A DNA stretch of 44,731 bases, taken from positions 1 through 44,731 of the forward strand of contig CALCDJ010000004.1 of NCBI GenBank assembly GCA_937900135.1, written 5' to 3'. This document shows positions 1 to 7,616 of the stretch, piece by piece. Within the stretch, counting starts at the first letter, position 1, and each line of letters begins with the position of its first letter. The stretch comes from an uncultured Blautia sp. (GTDB taxonomy: Bacteria > Bacillota > Clostridia > Lachnospirales > Lachnospiraceae). Both the position numbers and the translations under genes were made by a program. The notes under the pieces were generated by a model. The model was given only the letters and a program-made list of their open reading frames with translations. It searched no databases and was not told the DNA's origin.

Positions 1-23
1 AATCACGAAGGGAGGCGCCTTTT

Positions 24-2747
24 ATGGGCGAACAGAAGCCTGAAAAAGTAAAAAAGCACATATGTCTGGGGATTTTGGCCCATGTAGACGCGGGGAAGAC
101 TACGCTTTCAGAGGGACTTCTTTATTTGAGCGGGAAGATCCGTAAGCTGGGGAGAGTGGATCACAAAGATGCATATCTGGATACCTTTGACCTTGAACGG
201 GAACGGGGGATTACTATTTTTTCCAAGCAGGCAGTTCTGGATATGGGAGAGCTTGAGGTAACACTTCTTGATACGCCGGGGCATGTGGATTTTTCTGCGG
301 AAATGGAGCGTACCTTACAGGTGTTGGATTATGCGATTCTTGTGATAAACGGCGCGGATGGGGTACAGGGACATACGATGACACTCTGGCGGCTTCTCGC
401 CCGTTACCAGATCCCAACCTTCCTTTTTGTAAATAAAATGGATCAGGAAGGCACAGACAGGGAGGCGCTTCTTTCAGAATTGAAGAAGCGGTTGGATGAA
501 AATTGTCTGGACTTTGAGGAAAACCAGGATCAGGATCAGTTTCTGGAAAATCTCTCCATGTGTGACGAAGCGCTTTTGGAGAAATATCTGGAAGAAGACG
601 AAGTGGATCTTGATGATATCAGGGAACTGATCACGGAGCGCAAGGTGTTCCCCTGCTATTTTGGTTCTGCCTTGAAACTTCAAGGGGTGGAAGAACTAAT
701 CCAGGGTGTGGAAAAGTATACGGCAAGTCCGGCATACAATGTGGATTTTGGAGCAAAGGTTTATAAAATCGCCAGGGATGAGCAGGGAAATCGTCTGACT
801 TATATGAAGATCACAGGCGGATCCTTGAAGGTTAAATCCTTGTTGAGCAACCAGGGAGTTTCCCATGGGGGAGAAGAGATCTGGGAAGAAAAAGTGGATC
901 AGATCCGCATTTATTCCGGGGCAAAGTTTGAAATGGTCAAGGAAGCAGAGGCAGGGACCGTCTGCGCAGTAACCGGACTTACCAGAACTTATCCGGGGCA
1001 GGGGCTTGGATGTGAAGAGGAATCGGAACTTCCGGTTCTGGAGCCGGTTCTGAATTATCAGATTCAGCTGCCGTCGGATTGTGACGTGCACCAAATGCTG
1101 AAAAAGTTAAAAGAACTGGAAGAGGAAGAACCACAGCTTCATATTGTATGGGATGAGCAGCTTCAGGAAATTCATGCCATGCTCATGGGAGAAGTACAGA
1201 TTGATATCCTCCGGCATCTGATCTGGGAAAGGTTTCATGTGGCGGTGGAATTTGGTTCCGGTAATATTGTTTATAAAGAAACCATTGCGGCGCCGGTGGA
1301 AGGGGTAGGGCATTTTGAGCCTTTACGTCACTATGCAGAAGTGCATCTTCTTTTGGAACCGGGAGAACCAGGCAGCGGAATGCAGTTTTTTACTGCCTGC
1401 AGCGAGGATGTGCTGGATAAAAACTGGCAGAGGCTGATTCTGACCCATCTGGAGGAAAAAGAGCACAGAGGTGTGCTTACAGGTTCTCCTATTACAGATA
1501 TGCAGATTACCCTTCTGACAGGTCGTGCCCATCTAAAGCATACAGAGGGCGGAGATTTCCGCCAGGCAACTTATCGGGCAATCCGTCAGGGATTAAAAAA
1601 AGCAAAGAGCGTTTTGCTGGAGCCGTACTATGAATTTCGTCTGGAGGTTCCGGCGGAAATCATAGGAAGAGCCATGGCAGATATCCAGAAAATGCAGGGA
1701 AGCTTTCTTCCTCCGGAAACCGAGGAAGAGATGACCATTCTTCGGGGAACTGCGCCTGTTTCCAAAATGCGGGATTATCAGAAAGAGGTGGTTTCCTATT
1801 CCAAAGGCAGAGGCCGTCTGTTCTGTTCCCTGAAAGGGTATGCGCCCTGCCAGGAGCAGGAGGAAGTAGTGGAAGCCATAGGCTACGATTCGGAACGTGA
1901 CCTTGAAAATCCCACAGGTTCTGTATTTTGCTCTCATGGGGCAGGTTTTGTAGTTCCCTGGAATGAAGTGGAAGACTATATGCATTTAGAAAGCAGTGCA
2001 TTGTTGCAGGAGAAACCAGAGGAAACAGACAAGGAGACAGAAATCCAAATCAGAAGAAAGGCGGTTGCGTTTGGAGGAAGCTATGAGGAAGAAAAAGAAC
2101 TCCAGGAGATTTTTCAGAGAACTTTCGGCTCTGTGAAACAAGAACGGGCTGCCTGGACAAAACGGGCAGTACATGCGCCCTCAGCAGGAGATCCGAAATA
2201 CATTCCCCGAAAGAAAAGTCAGGAAGAATATCTTCTGGTGGATGGATATAACATTATTTTTGCCTGGGAAGAGCTGAAAGAACTGGCAGAAGCAAACATT
2301 CATGCGGCCAGAGATAAGCTGATGGATATTTTAAGCAATTATCAGGGATATAAAAAGTGTACGCTGATCCTTGTGTTTGACGCCTATAAACTGGAAGGCC
2401 ATGGGGAAGAGGTATTCCAGTATCATAACATTCATGTGGTATATACTAAAGAAGCGGAAACTGCGGATCAGTATATTGAAAAGACGGTGCACCGCATTGG
2501 AAGAGAACATCAGGTCACTGTGGCTACCTCAGACCGCCTGGAGCAGGTGATTATTTTGGGACAGGGAGCCCAGCGTCTTTCTGCCAAAGGCTTGTATGAA
2601 GAAGTGGAAGAAGCCAAAAAATCCATGCGTCAGGATTGGAAGGAACAGAAGGAAAGCGGGAAGAATTATCTCTTTGACCAGATGCCGAAGGAAATGGCAG
2701 ATTATATGGAAGAAGTTCGTCTGGGAAAAAAAGAATTAAAGAAATAG
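24..2747 (+). CDS. TetM/EF-G-like ribosomal GTPase fused to a Rae1/YacP NYN endoribonuclease domain
   Basis: A 907-residue protein. The N-terminal ~650 residues are a translational GTPase of the ribosomal-protection (TetM/TetO) class: G1 AHVDAGKTT, G3 DTPGH, G4 NKMD, then EF-G-like domains II to V ending near LKGY. Residues ~735-900 form an NYN/PIN-like domain matching YacP/Rae1, the ribosome-dependent A-site mRNA endonuclease of Bacillus subtilis. Seen there are VDGYN (Asp740), VFDAY (Asp786), KEAETAD, ATSDRLEQ and GQGAQRLSA, so the acidic active-site positions look intact. RPP GTPases are about 640 residues, so the extra ~260 are a linker plus this domain. The start at 24 has GGGAGG just upstream. 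Inference: the factor enters the A site and brings an mRNA nuclease with it. Classical tetracycline resistance is doubtful because the domain IV loop differs from TetM. Confidence 0.9.
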   Translation: MGEQKPEKVKKHICLGILAHVDAGKTTLSEGLLYLSGKIRKLGRVDHKDAYLDTFDLERERGITIFSKQAVLDMGELEVTLLDTPGHVDFSAEMERTLQVLDYAILVINGADGVQGHTMTLWRLLARYQIPTFLFVNKMDQEGTDREALLSELKKRLDENCLDFEENQDQDQFLENLSMCDEALLEKYLEEDEVDLDDIRELITERKVFPCYFGSALKLQGVEELIQGVEKYTASPAYNVDFGAKVYKIARDEQGNRLTYMKITGGSLKVKSLLSNQGVSHGGEEIWEEKVDQIRIYSGAKFEMVKEAEAGTVCAVTGLTRTYPGQGLGCEEESELPVLEPVLNYQIQLPSDCDVHQMLKKLKELEEEEPQLHIVWDEQLQEIHAMLMGEVQIDILRHLIWERFHVAVEFGSGNIVYKETIAAPVEGVGHFEPLRHYAEVHLLLEPGEPGSGMQFFTACSEDVLDKNWQRLILTHLEEKEHRGVLTGSPITDMQITLLTGRAHLKHTEGGDFRQATYRAIRQGLKKAKSVLLEPYYEFRLEVPAEIIGRAMADIQKMQGSFLPPETEEEMTILRGTAPVSKMRDYQKEVVSYSKGRGRLFCSLKGYAPCQEQEEVVEAIGYDSERDLENPTGSVFCSHGAGFVVPWNEVEDYMHLESSALLQEKPEETDKETEIQIRRKAVAFGGSYEEEKELQEIFQRTFGSVKQERAAWTKRAVHAPSAGDPKYIPRKKSQEEYLLVDGYNIIFAWEELKELAEANIHAARDKLMDILSNYQGYKKCTLILVFDAYKLEGHGEEVFQYHNIHVVYTKEAETADQYIEKTVHRIGREHQVTVATSDRLEQVIILGQGAQRLSAKGLYEEVEEAKKSMRQDWKEQKESGKNYLFDQMPKEMADYMEEVRLGKKELKK

Positions 2748-2758
2748 AAGGGAGGCAG

Positions 2759-2944
2759 ATGGCAGAAGCCAAACCAAAGGAAAAAGCGAAAAAACAGATT
2801 CCATTACGAGTCTCTGCATCCCTCTATTCTGAATTGGCACAGTGGGCGGAAGATGATTTTCGTTTCATCAATAGGCAGATTGAATATCTTCTTACAGAGT
2901 GCGTGAAGCACAGAAAAAAATCTTTTCAAAAAGAAGAGGAATAG
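2759..2944 (+). CDS. Small Arc-like ribbon-helix-helix protein
   Basis: A 61-residue basic protein starting 11 bases after the fusion gene, with GGGAGG before the ATG, so probably co-transcribed. Residues ~13-52 (IPLRVSASLYSELAQWA, then INRQIEYLL) have the short strand and two-helix pattern of Arc/MetJ ribbon-helix-helix DNA-binding proteins. The N-terminus is Lys-rich. It could be an autoregulator of the two-gene unit or an antitoxin-like protein, but no toxin partner is visible. Its last 19 bases overlap the 3' end of the convergent lysR-type gene. Confidence 0.75.
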   Translation: MAEAKPKEKAKKQIPLRVSASLYSELAQWAEDDFRFINRQIEYLLTECVKHRKKSFQKEEE

Positions 2945-3825
2945 TAGTTCTGTACAAAATGCAGAAATTGTTTTACATGGGGCTTTAATATGCGGTTTTT
3001 GTTGTAAACAATATAAAACGTTCTTAAATGGGCAGATTCTTCCAGAGGAAACAGGAGGAGCTGCCTTGTTTTTTGAAGATCAGATACGGATCTTGCAGAG
3101 AGAATGGAAATGCCCAGTCCGTTGACAATGGATTTTTTTATAGCCTCCAGGTCATTCATGCGGGCGATCACATTTAAACCGGAAACGGAGATTCCCAGTT
3201 TTTCTAAAAACCGATCCAGTTCTTTTTTGGTACCGGAACCATTTTCCCGCATAATCAGAGGTTCCTGGACAAAATCCCGAAAGGAAACATCCTTGCCCTG
3301 AAAATTCAGGTAGTGTTCGTTGACAGGGGTGGCGATCACAAGAGAGTCCTGGCAAAAAGGAAGAAAACAACAGGTTTCTTCTTCTGTCTTTTGTCCCACA
3401 AGGCCAAAATCCACACTTCCGTCAATGACTTTTTGGATGGCGCCAAGACTGTCAGATTGCCAGGCATGAAAATATACATCGGAAGTCTGTTTCCCAAATG
3501 CACTTAGAAGCTCTGGAAGCATATAGGAGGATGGAATGGTGGAAACCCCAAGATCAATAATCTTTTTATGGGCTCCGGTAAATTCTTCCACCAGATGATT
3601 CCGCATGTTTAACATCTGCAAGGCACAGTCATAGAGCTGGTATCCCCGGGAAGTAATGGTAAGCTTCTTGGTGGTACGGATGATCAGCTTGGAATTTAAT
3701 TCCGTTTCCAGAGAGTGGATGTGTGCGCTGATGGTGGGCTGAGTAAGGTAAAGATGTCTGGCTGCTTCTGAAAAACTGTTGTATTCCACCACAGCCACAA
3801 AGGCTTCCAGTTGTTTAAATTCCAT
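2926..3825 (-). CDS. LysR-family transcriptional regulator of the selenium/sulfur cluster
   Basis: A 299-residue LysR regulator: N-terminal winged HTH (residues 1-60, with the typical FSEAARHLYLTQPTISAHI helix-turn-helix) and a periplasmic-binding-like effector domain (~90-295). It sits next to a cysteine desulfurase (11-base overlap, same strand) and opposite yedE. In Firmicutes this arrangement belongs to a regulator usually annotated as selenium metabolism-associated or CysL-like. The effector is unknown. A T-N11-A palindrome (TTTAT-N11-ATAAA) at 5041-5061, in the divergent promoter region, is a possible binding site. Family assignment is firm; the selenium role comes from context. Confidence 0.88.
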   Translation of the reverse strand: MEFKQLEAFVAVVEYNSFSEAARHLYLTQPTISAHIHSLETELNSKLIIRTTKKLTITSRGYQLYDCALQMLNMRNHLVEEFTGAHKKIIDLGVSTIPSSYMLPELLSAFGKQTSDVYFHAWQSDSLGAIQKVIDGSVDFGLVGQKTEEETCCFLPFCQDSLVIATPVNEHYLNFQGKDVSFRDFVQEPLIMRENGSGTKKELDRFLEKLGISVSGLNVIARMNDLEAIKKSIVNGLGISILSARSVSDLQKTRQLLLFPLEESAHLRTFYIVYNKNRILKPHVKQFLHFVQNYYSSSF

Positions 3826-4996
3826 AGAGTTCTCCTTTTCCGGTGATACGTTTTAAGGCAAAAAGAGCGGTATCCAGTTCTTCCGTGGTGTTTTCCGGTC
3901 CAAAGGAGAAACGGATGGTACCGGTAGGATAGGTACCTAAGGTTTTGTGCGCATTGGGCGCACAGTGCAGTCCGACTCTTGTCATGATCCCATAGGCTGC
4001 ATCCAGTTCATAAGCTGCTTCTGCCAGATCTTTGTCCAGTGTCTGAATGGAAACAACGGCGCAGCGGTCCTTCCGGTCTGTTTTCCCAATGATCCGGATG
4101 GAGGTTCCCCTGGGGTCCAGATCTTTTATCCCATCCAGAAAATATTGGGTGAGAGCCATCTCATGGGCAAACGCGTCTTCCATAGGGTGGTTTTCCAGAT
4201 GAGTAAGCGCTGCATGAAGACCAAGAATTCCAGGGAGATTAGGCGTTCCTGGCTCAAACCGGTCTGGAAGAAAATCTGGAACCTCTTCTGTGTGGGAAAT
4301 ACTTCCGGTTCCTCCGCTTAGAAGGGGTGTGATCTGAGAAACCAGAGAATTCCGGATAAGAAATCCGCCGATTCCCTGAGGGCCGCGAAGCCCCTTGTGC
4401 CCTGTAAATGCCAGAGCGTCAATATGCAGTTCTTCCATATGGATGGGCAGGACGCCAGCGGTCTGGGCTGCATCCAGGATAAAGGTGATCCCATGGTTTT
4501 GGCAAAATTCGCCAAGTTCCCGGACCGGCATGATGGTGCCGCATACATTAGAAGCATGGAGACAGACAAGCGCTCTGGTTTCAGGACGGATCAGGGCTTC
4601 GGCCTCTGAAAGCAGCAGGCTTCCGTCGGGAGCGCAGGGAATACGGTCAAAGGAAACACCGGTTTTTTCCAGTTGGATAACAGGGCGCATAACGGCGTTA
4701 TGCTCCATAGAAGAAACCAGGACATGATCTCCGGGACGTAAAAGTCCTTTCAGAAGAATATTCAGACTCGCCGTAACATTTCCGGTAAAGATTACATTTC
4801 TGGATTCCGGGAAATGAAAAAGGCGGCAGAGCTGTTCTCTTGTCTCATAAACCTGCTCCTCCACAGAATAAGCCGTATCATAGCTGCCGCGGTTCACATT
4901 GACAGCAAAGTCAGAAAGATAATGATAAACGGCATCCGCTACCCCAGGCGCTTTTGGAAAAGAAGTGCTTGCCTGATCCAGATAAATTTTTTTCAT
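3815..4996 (-). CDS. Class V aminotransferase: cysteine desulfurase / selenocysteine lyase-like
   Basis: A 393-residue PLP enzyme that should release sulfur (or selenium) from cysteine (or selenocysteine) as an enzyme persulfide. Visible are LDQASTSFPK at the N-terminus, His99 in SSMEHNAV, Asp175 in LDAAQTAG, the Schiff-base lysine Lys201 in FTGHKGLRGPQG, and Cys345 in GLHCAP as the likely catalytic cysteine. It matches the compact cysteine desulfurase family common in clostridia rather than NifS/IscS with a scaffold partner. No IscU/SufU is adjacent. With yedE, a TusA-like protein and DUF3343 next door, the likely job is supplying S or Se for a specialised cofactor or selenium pathway. Transcribed toward and overlapping the LysR gene. 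Confidence 0.88.
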   Translation of the reverse strand: MKKIYLDQASTSFPKAPGVADAVYHYLSDFAVNVNRGSYDTAYSVEEQVYETREQLCRLFHFPESRNVIFTGNVTASLNILLKGLLRPGDHVLVSSMEHNAVMRPVIQLEKTGVSFDRIPCAPDGSLLLSEAEALIRPETRALVCLHASNVCGTIMPVRELGEFCQNHGITFILDAAQTAGVLPIHMEELHIDALAFTGHKGLRGPQGIGGFLIRNSLVSQITPLLSGGTGSISHTEEVPDFLPDRFEPGTPNLPGILGLHAALTHLENHPMEDAFAHEMALTQYFLDGIKDLDPRGTSIRIIGKTDRKDRCAVVSIQTLDKDLAEAAYELDAAYGIMTRVGLHCAPNAHKTLGTYPTGTIRFSFGPENTTEELDTALFALKRITGKGELYGI

Positions 4997-5040
4997 GAAA
5001 AAACCTCCTATGCAATACAGTTAATGGAATCATACCATGT

Positions 5041-5117
5041 TTTATTGATAAAATCTATAAATAATGCCAAAAGTTTTCTATAATTAATTGGAGAAAAATA
5101 GAAAAAAATGATATGAT
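5041..5117. promoter_or_regulatory. Divergent control region of the selenium cluster with a LysR-type palindrome
   Basis: The 209-base gap between the cysteine desulfurase (minus) and yedE (plus) is AT-rich. It holds TTTAT-N11-ATAAA (5041-5061), the classic T-N11-A form of LysR sites. A possible plus-strand promoter is TTGGAG (5088-5093), 18 bases, TATGAT (5112-5117). A TATAAT (5079-5084) lacks a well-spaced -35. In AT-rich DNA such matches arise by chance. Confidence 0.4.
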
Positions 5118-5205
5118 AATGAAGGCAGATGGGAAAATCTGTCTGATATTTTTGGGAAAAATTCCTGAAAACAGGAAGAAAAACGAAAGAGGGGAAAGGA
5201 AAAGC

Positions 5206-6285
5206 ATGAAAAAAGAAAAAACAACCATTATGGCAGCCGGTGTGATCATCGGCATTATTGCGGTGGCTCTTGTATATTTTGGCAATCCGGCTAATATGGG
5301 CTTCTGCATCGCCTGCTTCCTGCGTGACATTTCCGGTGCATTGGGATTTCATTCCGCGGCAGCAGTGCAGTATATTCGTCCGGAGATCATCGGACTGGTT
5401 CTGGGAGCATGTATTTTATCCTTGATCAACAAGGAATTTAAACCAAGAGGAGGTTCTGCTCCTGTTACACGTTTTATTCTTGGCGTGTTTGTGATGATTG
5501 GATGTCTTATGTTTTTGGGATGTCCGTTCCGTATGATCTTAAGACTGGCAGGCGGTGATTTAAATGCCATCTTTGGATTCATTGGATTTGCAGCAGGAAT
5601 CCTTGCAGGTGTATTTTTCCTGAAAAAAGGATATACGCTGAAACGTTCCTACAAAATGCAGACAATCGAAGGAGGATTATTCCCGGTTGTACAAATTGTA
5701 TTTCTGATTTTACTGGTGGCTGCGCCGGCATTTATTCATTTTACAGCGGCAGATGGCGGCCCTGGAGGAAAGCATGCAGCCATTTACATCGCATTGGCAG
5801 CAGGACTGATCGTAGGTGCGCTGGCTCAGAAAACCAGACTTTGTATGGTTGGCGGAATCCGTGATGTGGTACTGTTTGGAGAATGGAAACTTCTTCTTGG
5901 ATTTGTGGCCATTCTGGTAAGTGCGCTGATCGGAAATCTGGTTCTTGGAGTAATTACAGGAACACCTTATTTTACAGTAGGCTTTGCAGGTCAGGCAGTA
6001 GCGCATACAGACGGACTTTGGAATGCTCTTGGTATGGCGCTTGCAGGTTTTGGCTGTGTACTTTTGGGCGGATGTCCCCTTCGTCAGCTGGTACTTGCAG
6101 GAGAAGGAAACACGGATTCTGCTATTACCGTTTTTGGACTGATGGTAGGCGCTGCCATTGCACATAATTTTGGTCTGGCTTCTTCAGCAGAAGGCCCTAC
6201 TGCCAATGGAAAACTTGCAGTGGTAATTGGAATTGTGGTTGTAGCTGTGATTGCTGCAGTGAATTCTTTCAGAAAGGAGAAATAA
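5206..6285 (+). CDS. yedE: YeeE/YedE-type membrane transporter of the selenium cluster
   Basis: The start is placed at 5206, after GGGGAAAGG, giving 359 residues; an upstream in-frame ATG at 5113 has no ribosome site and would add 31 polar residues. The protein is a polytopic membrane protein with about nine or ten hydrophobic segments. Two pseudo-repeats carry paired thiol motifs: GFCIACFLRD (Cys34, Cys37) with LGCPFR (Cys106), and RLCMVGGIRD (Cys213) with GGCPLR (Cys290). This is the YeeE/YedE fold, whose Escherichia coli relative takes up thiosulfate through cysteine relay. The YedE form next to YedF-type genes is annotated as selenium metabolism-related. Probable role: import of a selenium or sulfur species handed to the TusA-like protein encoded just downstream. 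Confidence 0.88.
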   Translation: MKKEKTTIMAAGVIIGIIAVALVYFGNPANMGFCIACFLRDISGALGFHSAAAVQYIRPEIIGLVLGACILSLINKEFKPRGGSAPVTRFILGVFVMIGCLMFLGCPFRMILRLAGGDLNAIFGFIGFAAGILAGVFFLKKGYTLKRSYKMQTIEGGLFPVVQIVFLILLVAAPAFIHFTAADGGPGGKHAAIYIALAAGLIVGALAQKTRLCMVGGIRDVVLFGEWKLLLGFVAILVSALIGNLVLGVITGTPYFTVGFAGQAVAHTDGLWNALGMALAGFGCVLLGGCPLRQLVLAGEGNTDSAITVFGLMVGAAIAHNFGLASSAEGPTANGKLAVVIGIVVVAVIAAVNSFRKEK

Positions 6286-6290
6286 GGCAT

Positions 6291-6497
6291 ATGAAAACGG
6301 TAGATGCAAGAGGACTTTCCTGTCCGGAACCAGTTATTATGACAAAAAATGCACTTTCTTCCAAAGAAGGGGCTTACGAAATTCTGGTAGACAATGTGAC
6401 TGCAAGAGAGAATGTCACTCGTTTTGCTACCCATCAGGGATATCAGGTAACTTATGAGGAGCAGGGGGAAGATTTTCTTCTTCATGTGAGAAAATGA
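6291..6497 (+). CDS. TusA/SirA-family (YedF N-domain-like) sulfur/selenium carrier
   Basis: A 68-residue protein covering one TusA domain, with the signature Cys-Pro motif LSCPEPVIMTKNAL (Cys at residue 11), which can carry a persulfide or perselenide. Selenium-associated YedF proteins are usually around 200 residues, with a second DsrE-like domain that is absent here. It starts 5 bases after yedE (AAGGAG lies in the yedE tail) and overlaps the DUF3343 gene by 4 bases (ATGA), so the three are translationally coupled. Confidence 0.85.
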   Translation: MKTVDARGLSCPEPVIMTKNALSSKEGAYEILVDNVTARENVTRFATHQGYQVTYEEQGEDFLLHVRK

Positions 6498-6742
6498 CAG
6501 AGTATATTGCTACTTTTTATTCCCATTTCGGAGCGATTCGCTTCAAAAAGGGATGCGAAAAAAAGGGATTAAAGGCAGTGATTGCGCCCGTTCCCCGTAC
6601 GCTGAGTTCATCCTGCGGTACCTGTGTACGATTTCAGGCAGGGTCTGAAGACGCATTTCCAGAGCGAAACGAAGAACTGGAACAAATTGTAAAGGTTTGT
6701 GAACAAGAATTTATTTCTGTCTACCAGGCAGAGGAAAGCTAA
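6494..6742 (+). CDS. DUF3343 putative Se/S carrier-like protein
   Basis: An 82-residue protein beginning EYIATFYSHFGAIRFKKGC, with a conserved-looking thiol pair in SSSCGTCVRF (residues ~37-46). DUF3343 proteins occur next to YedE/YedF-type genes in anaerobes and have no proven reaction. The CxxC could take S or Se from the TusA-like protein. It is the last gene before a strong terminator (6754-6802), so this operon has three genes. Confidence 0.82.
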   Translation: MTEYIATFYSHFGAIRFKKGCEKKGLKAVIAPVPRTLSSSCGTCVRFQAGSEDAFPERNEELEQIVKVCEQEFISVYQAEES

Positions 6743-6753
6743 AACGTTTATAG

Positions 6754-6802
6754 AAAAAATCTCTCCGGGAGGAATAAGAAAAACTCCAGGAGAGATTTTT
6801 TT
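6754..6802 (+). terminator. Rho-independent terminator of the yedE operon
   Basis: AAAAAATCTCTCC (6754-6766) pairs with GGAGAGATTTTTTT (6789-6802), giving a long stem that ends in a T run, 11 bases after the DUF3343 stop. The A run on the left strand would let it also work in reverse. Confidence 0.85.
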
Positions 6803-6829
6803 GCTGGGAGATAAGGGGAACTTCCTTTA

Positions 6830-6858
6830 TCGCCAAACAGAAAAAACTGTGTTATACT
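6830..6858 (+). promoter_or_regulatory. Candidate promoter of the two-component/biosynthetic unit
   Basis: TCGCCA (6830-6835), 17 bases, then TATACT (6853-6858) with an extended TG one base upstream. The -35 is weak and the -10 is good. It lies between the yedE terminator and the response regulator, about 70 bases before its ATG. Confidence 0.5.
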
Positions 6859-6935
6859 GTCAAAAAGAACCTGGAAAAAGGGGACGTGCCTGGTGAACGG
6901 AGAAAATCCTGACGGAAAAAGAAGGGAGAGGAATT

Positions 6936-7616
6936 ATGGCGCATAAAATACTGATTGCAGACGATGATTACCTGTTCAGAGATCTTCTAAAAGATATTCT
7001 GGAAAAAGAAAATTACGAGATTCTTGAGGCAAAAGACGGTGTGGAGGCTTTGGAATGCTTTCGGAAGAATCCGGATCTTTCCCTGCTTTTGCTGGATATT
7101 ATGATGCCTGGAAAAGACGGAATGGAAGTTTTAAGGGAAATACGGAAAACATCAGAGATTCCTGTGATCATGCTGACTGCGCTGGGAGACGCAAGGTCAG
7201 AGCTTTGGGGATTTCGCGCCGGCGCATGTGACTACATTTCCAAACCTTTTCACGGAGAAGTTCTGCTGGCCAGGATTCGGGCAGCTCTGGCATATAAGGC
7301 GCCCAAGCCGGATAAGGACAGATGGCGGGTGGGAAGCCTGGAAGTAGATCTCAAGGGCTGTCATGTTCTGGTGGACGGAAAAGAGTGTGTACTGACGAAT
7401 AAGGAGTATCAGCTGCTTCTTTATCTCATGGAAAACAAAAATATTGTGCTGACCAGAGATCAGATTTTGGAACATATCTGGGGCTTCGATTATAATGGAG
7501 ACGTTCGTACCATAGACACACATATCAAAATGCTTCGTACGGATCTGGCACAGTGCGGCAGTTATATTCGTACTGTCCGTGGAATTGGATATGCATTTCA
7601 GGAGGAGACAGGATGA
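6936..7616 (+). CDS. OmpR/PhoB-family response regulator
   Basis: 226 residues: receiver domain 1-120 with acidic pocket Asp9-Asp11, phospho-acceptor Asp54 in LLLLDIMMPG, a conserved Thr in MLTALG and Lys in SKPF; then a winged-helix DNA-binding domain (~127-222) ending TVRGIGYAF. GGGAGAGG precedes the ATG. It overlaps the histidine kinase gene by 4 bases (ATGA). The target is not known. Because the biosynthetic genes follow on the same strand with no terminator in between, autoregulation of the whole unit is the simplest guess. It resembles VanR-type regulators but nothing here supports a vancomycin role. Confidence 0.9.
   Translation: MAHKILIADDDYLFRDLLKDILEKENYEILEAKDGVEALECFRKNPDLSLLLLDIMMPGKDGMEVLREIRKTSEIPVIMLTALGDARSELWGFRAGACDYISKPFHGEVLLARIRAALAYKAPKPDKDRWRVGSLEVDLKGCHVLVDGKECVLTNKEYQLLLYLMENKNIVLTRDQILEHIWGFDYNGDVRTIDTHIKMLRTDLAQCGSYIRTVRGIGYAFQEETG

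Noticed and set aside
24..1990. Tetracycline resistance gene tet(M/O/W)
   Set aside because: The GTPase part is of that class, but the domain IV loop and the C-terminal nuclease fusion differ from known resistance proteins.
6699..6896. 65-codon open frame after DUF3343
   Set aside because: It runs through the terminator hairpin and the promoter of the next unit and has no ribosome site.
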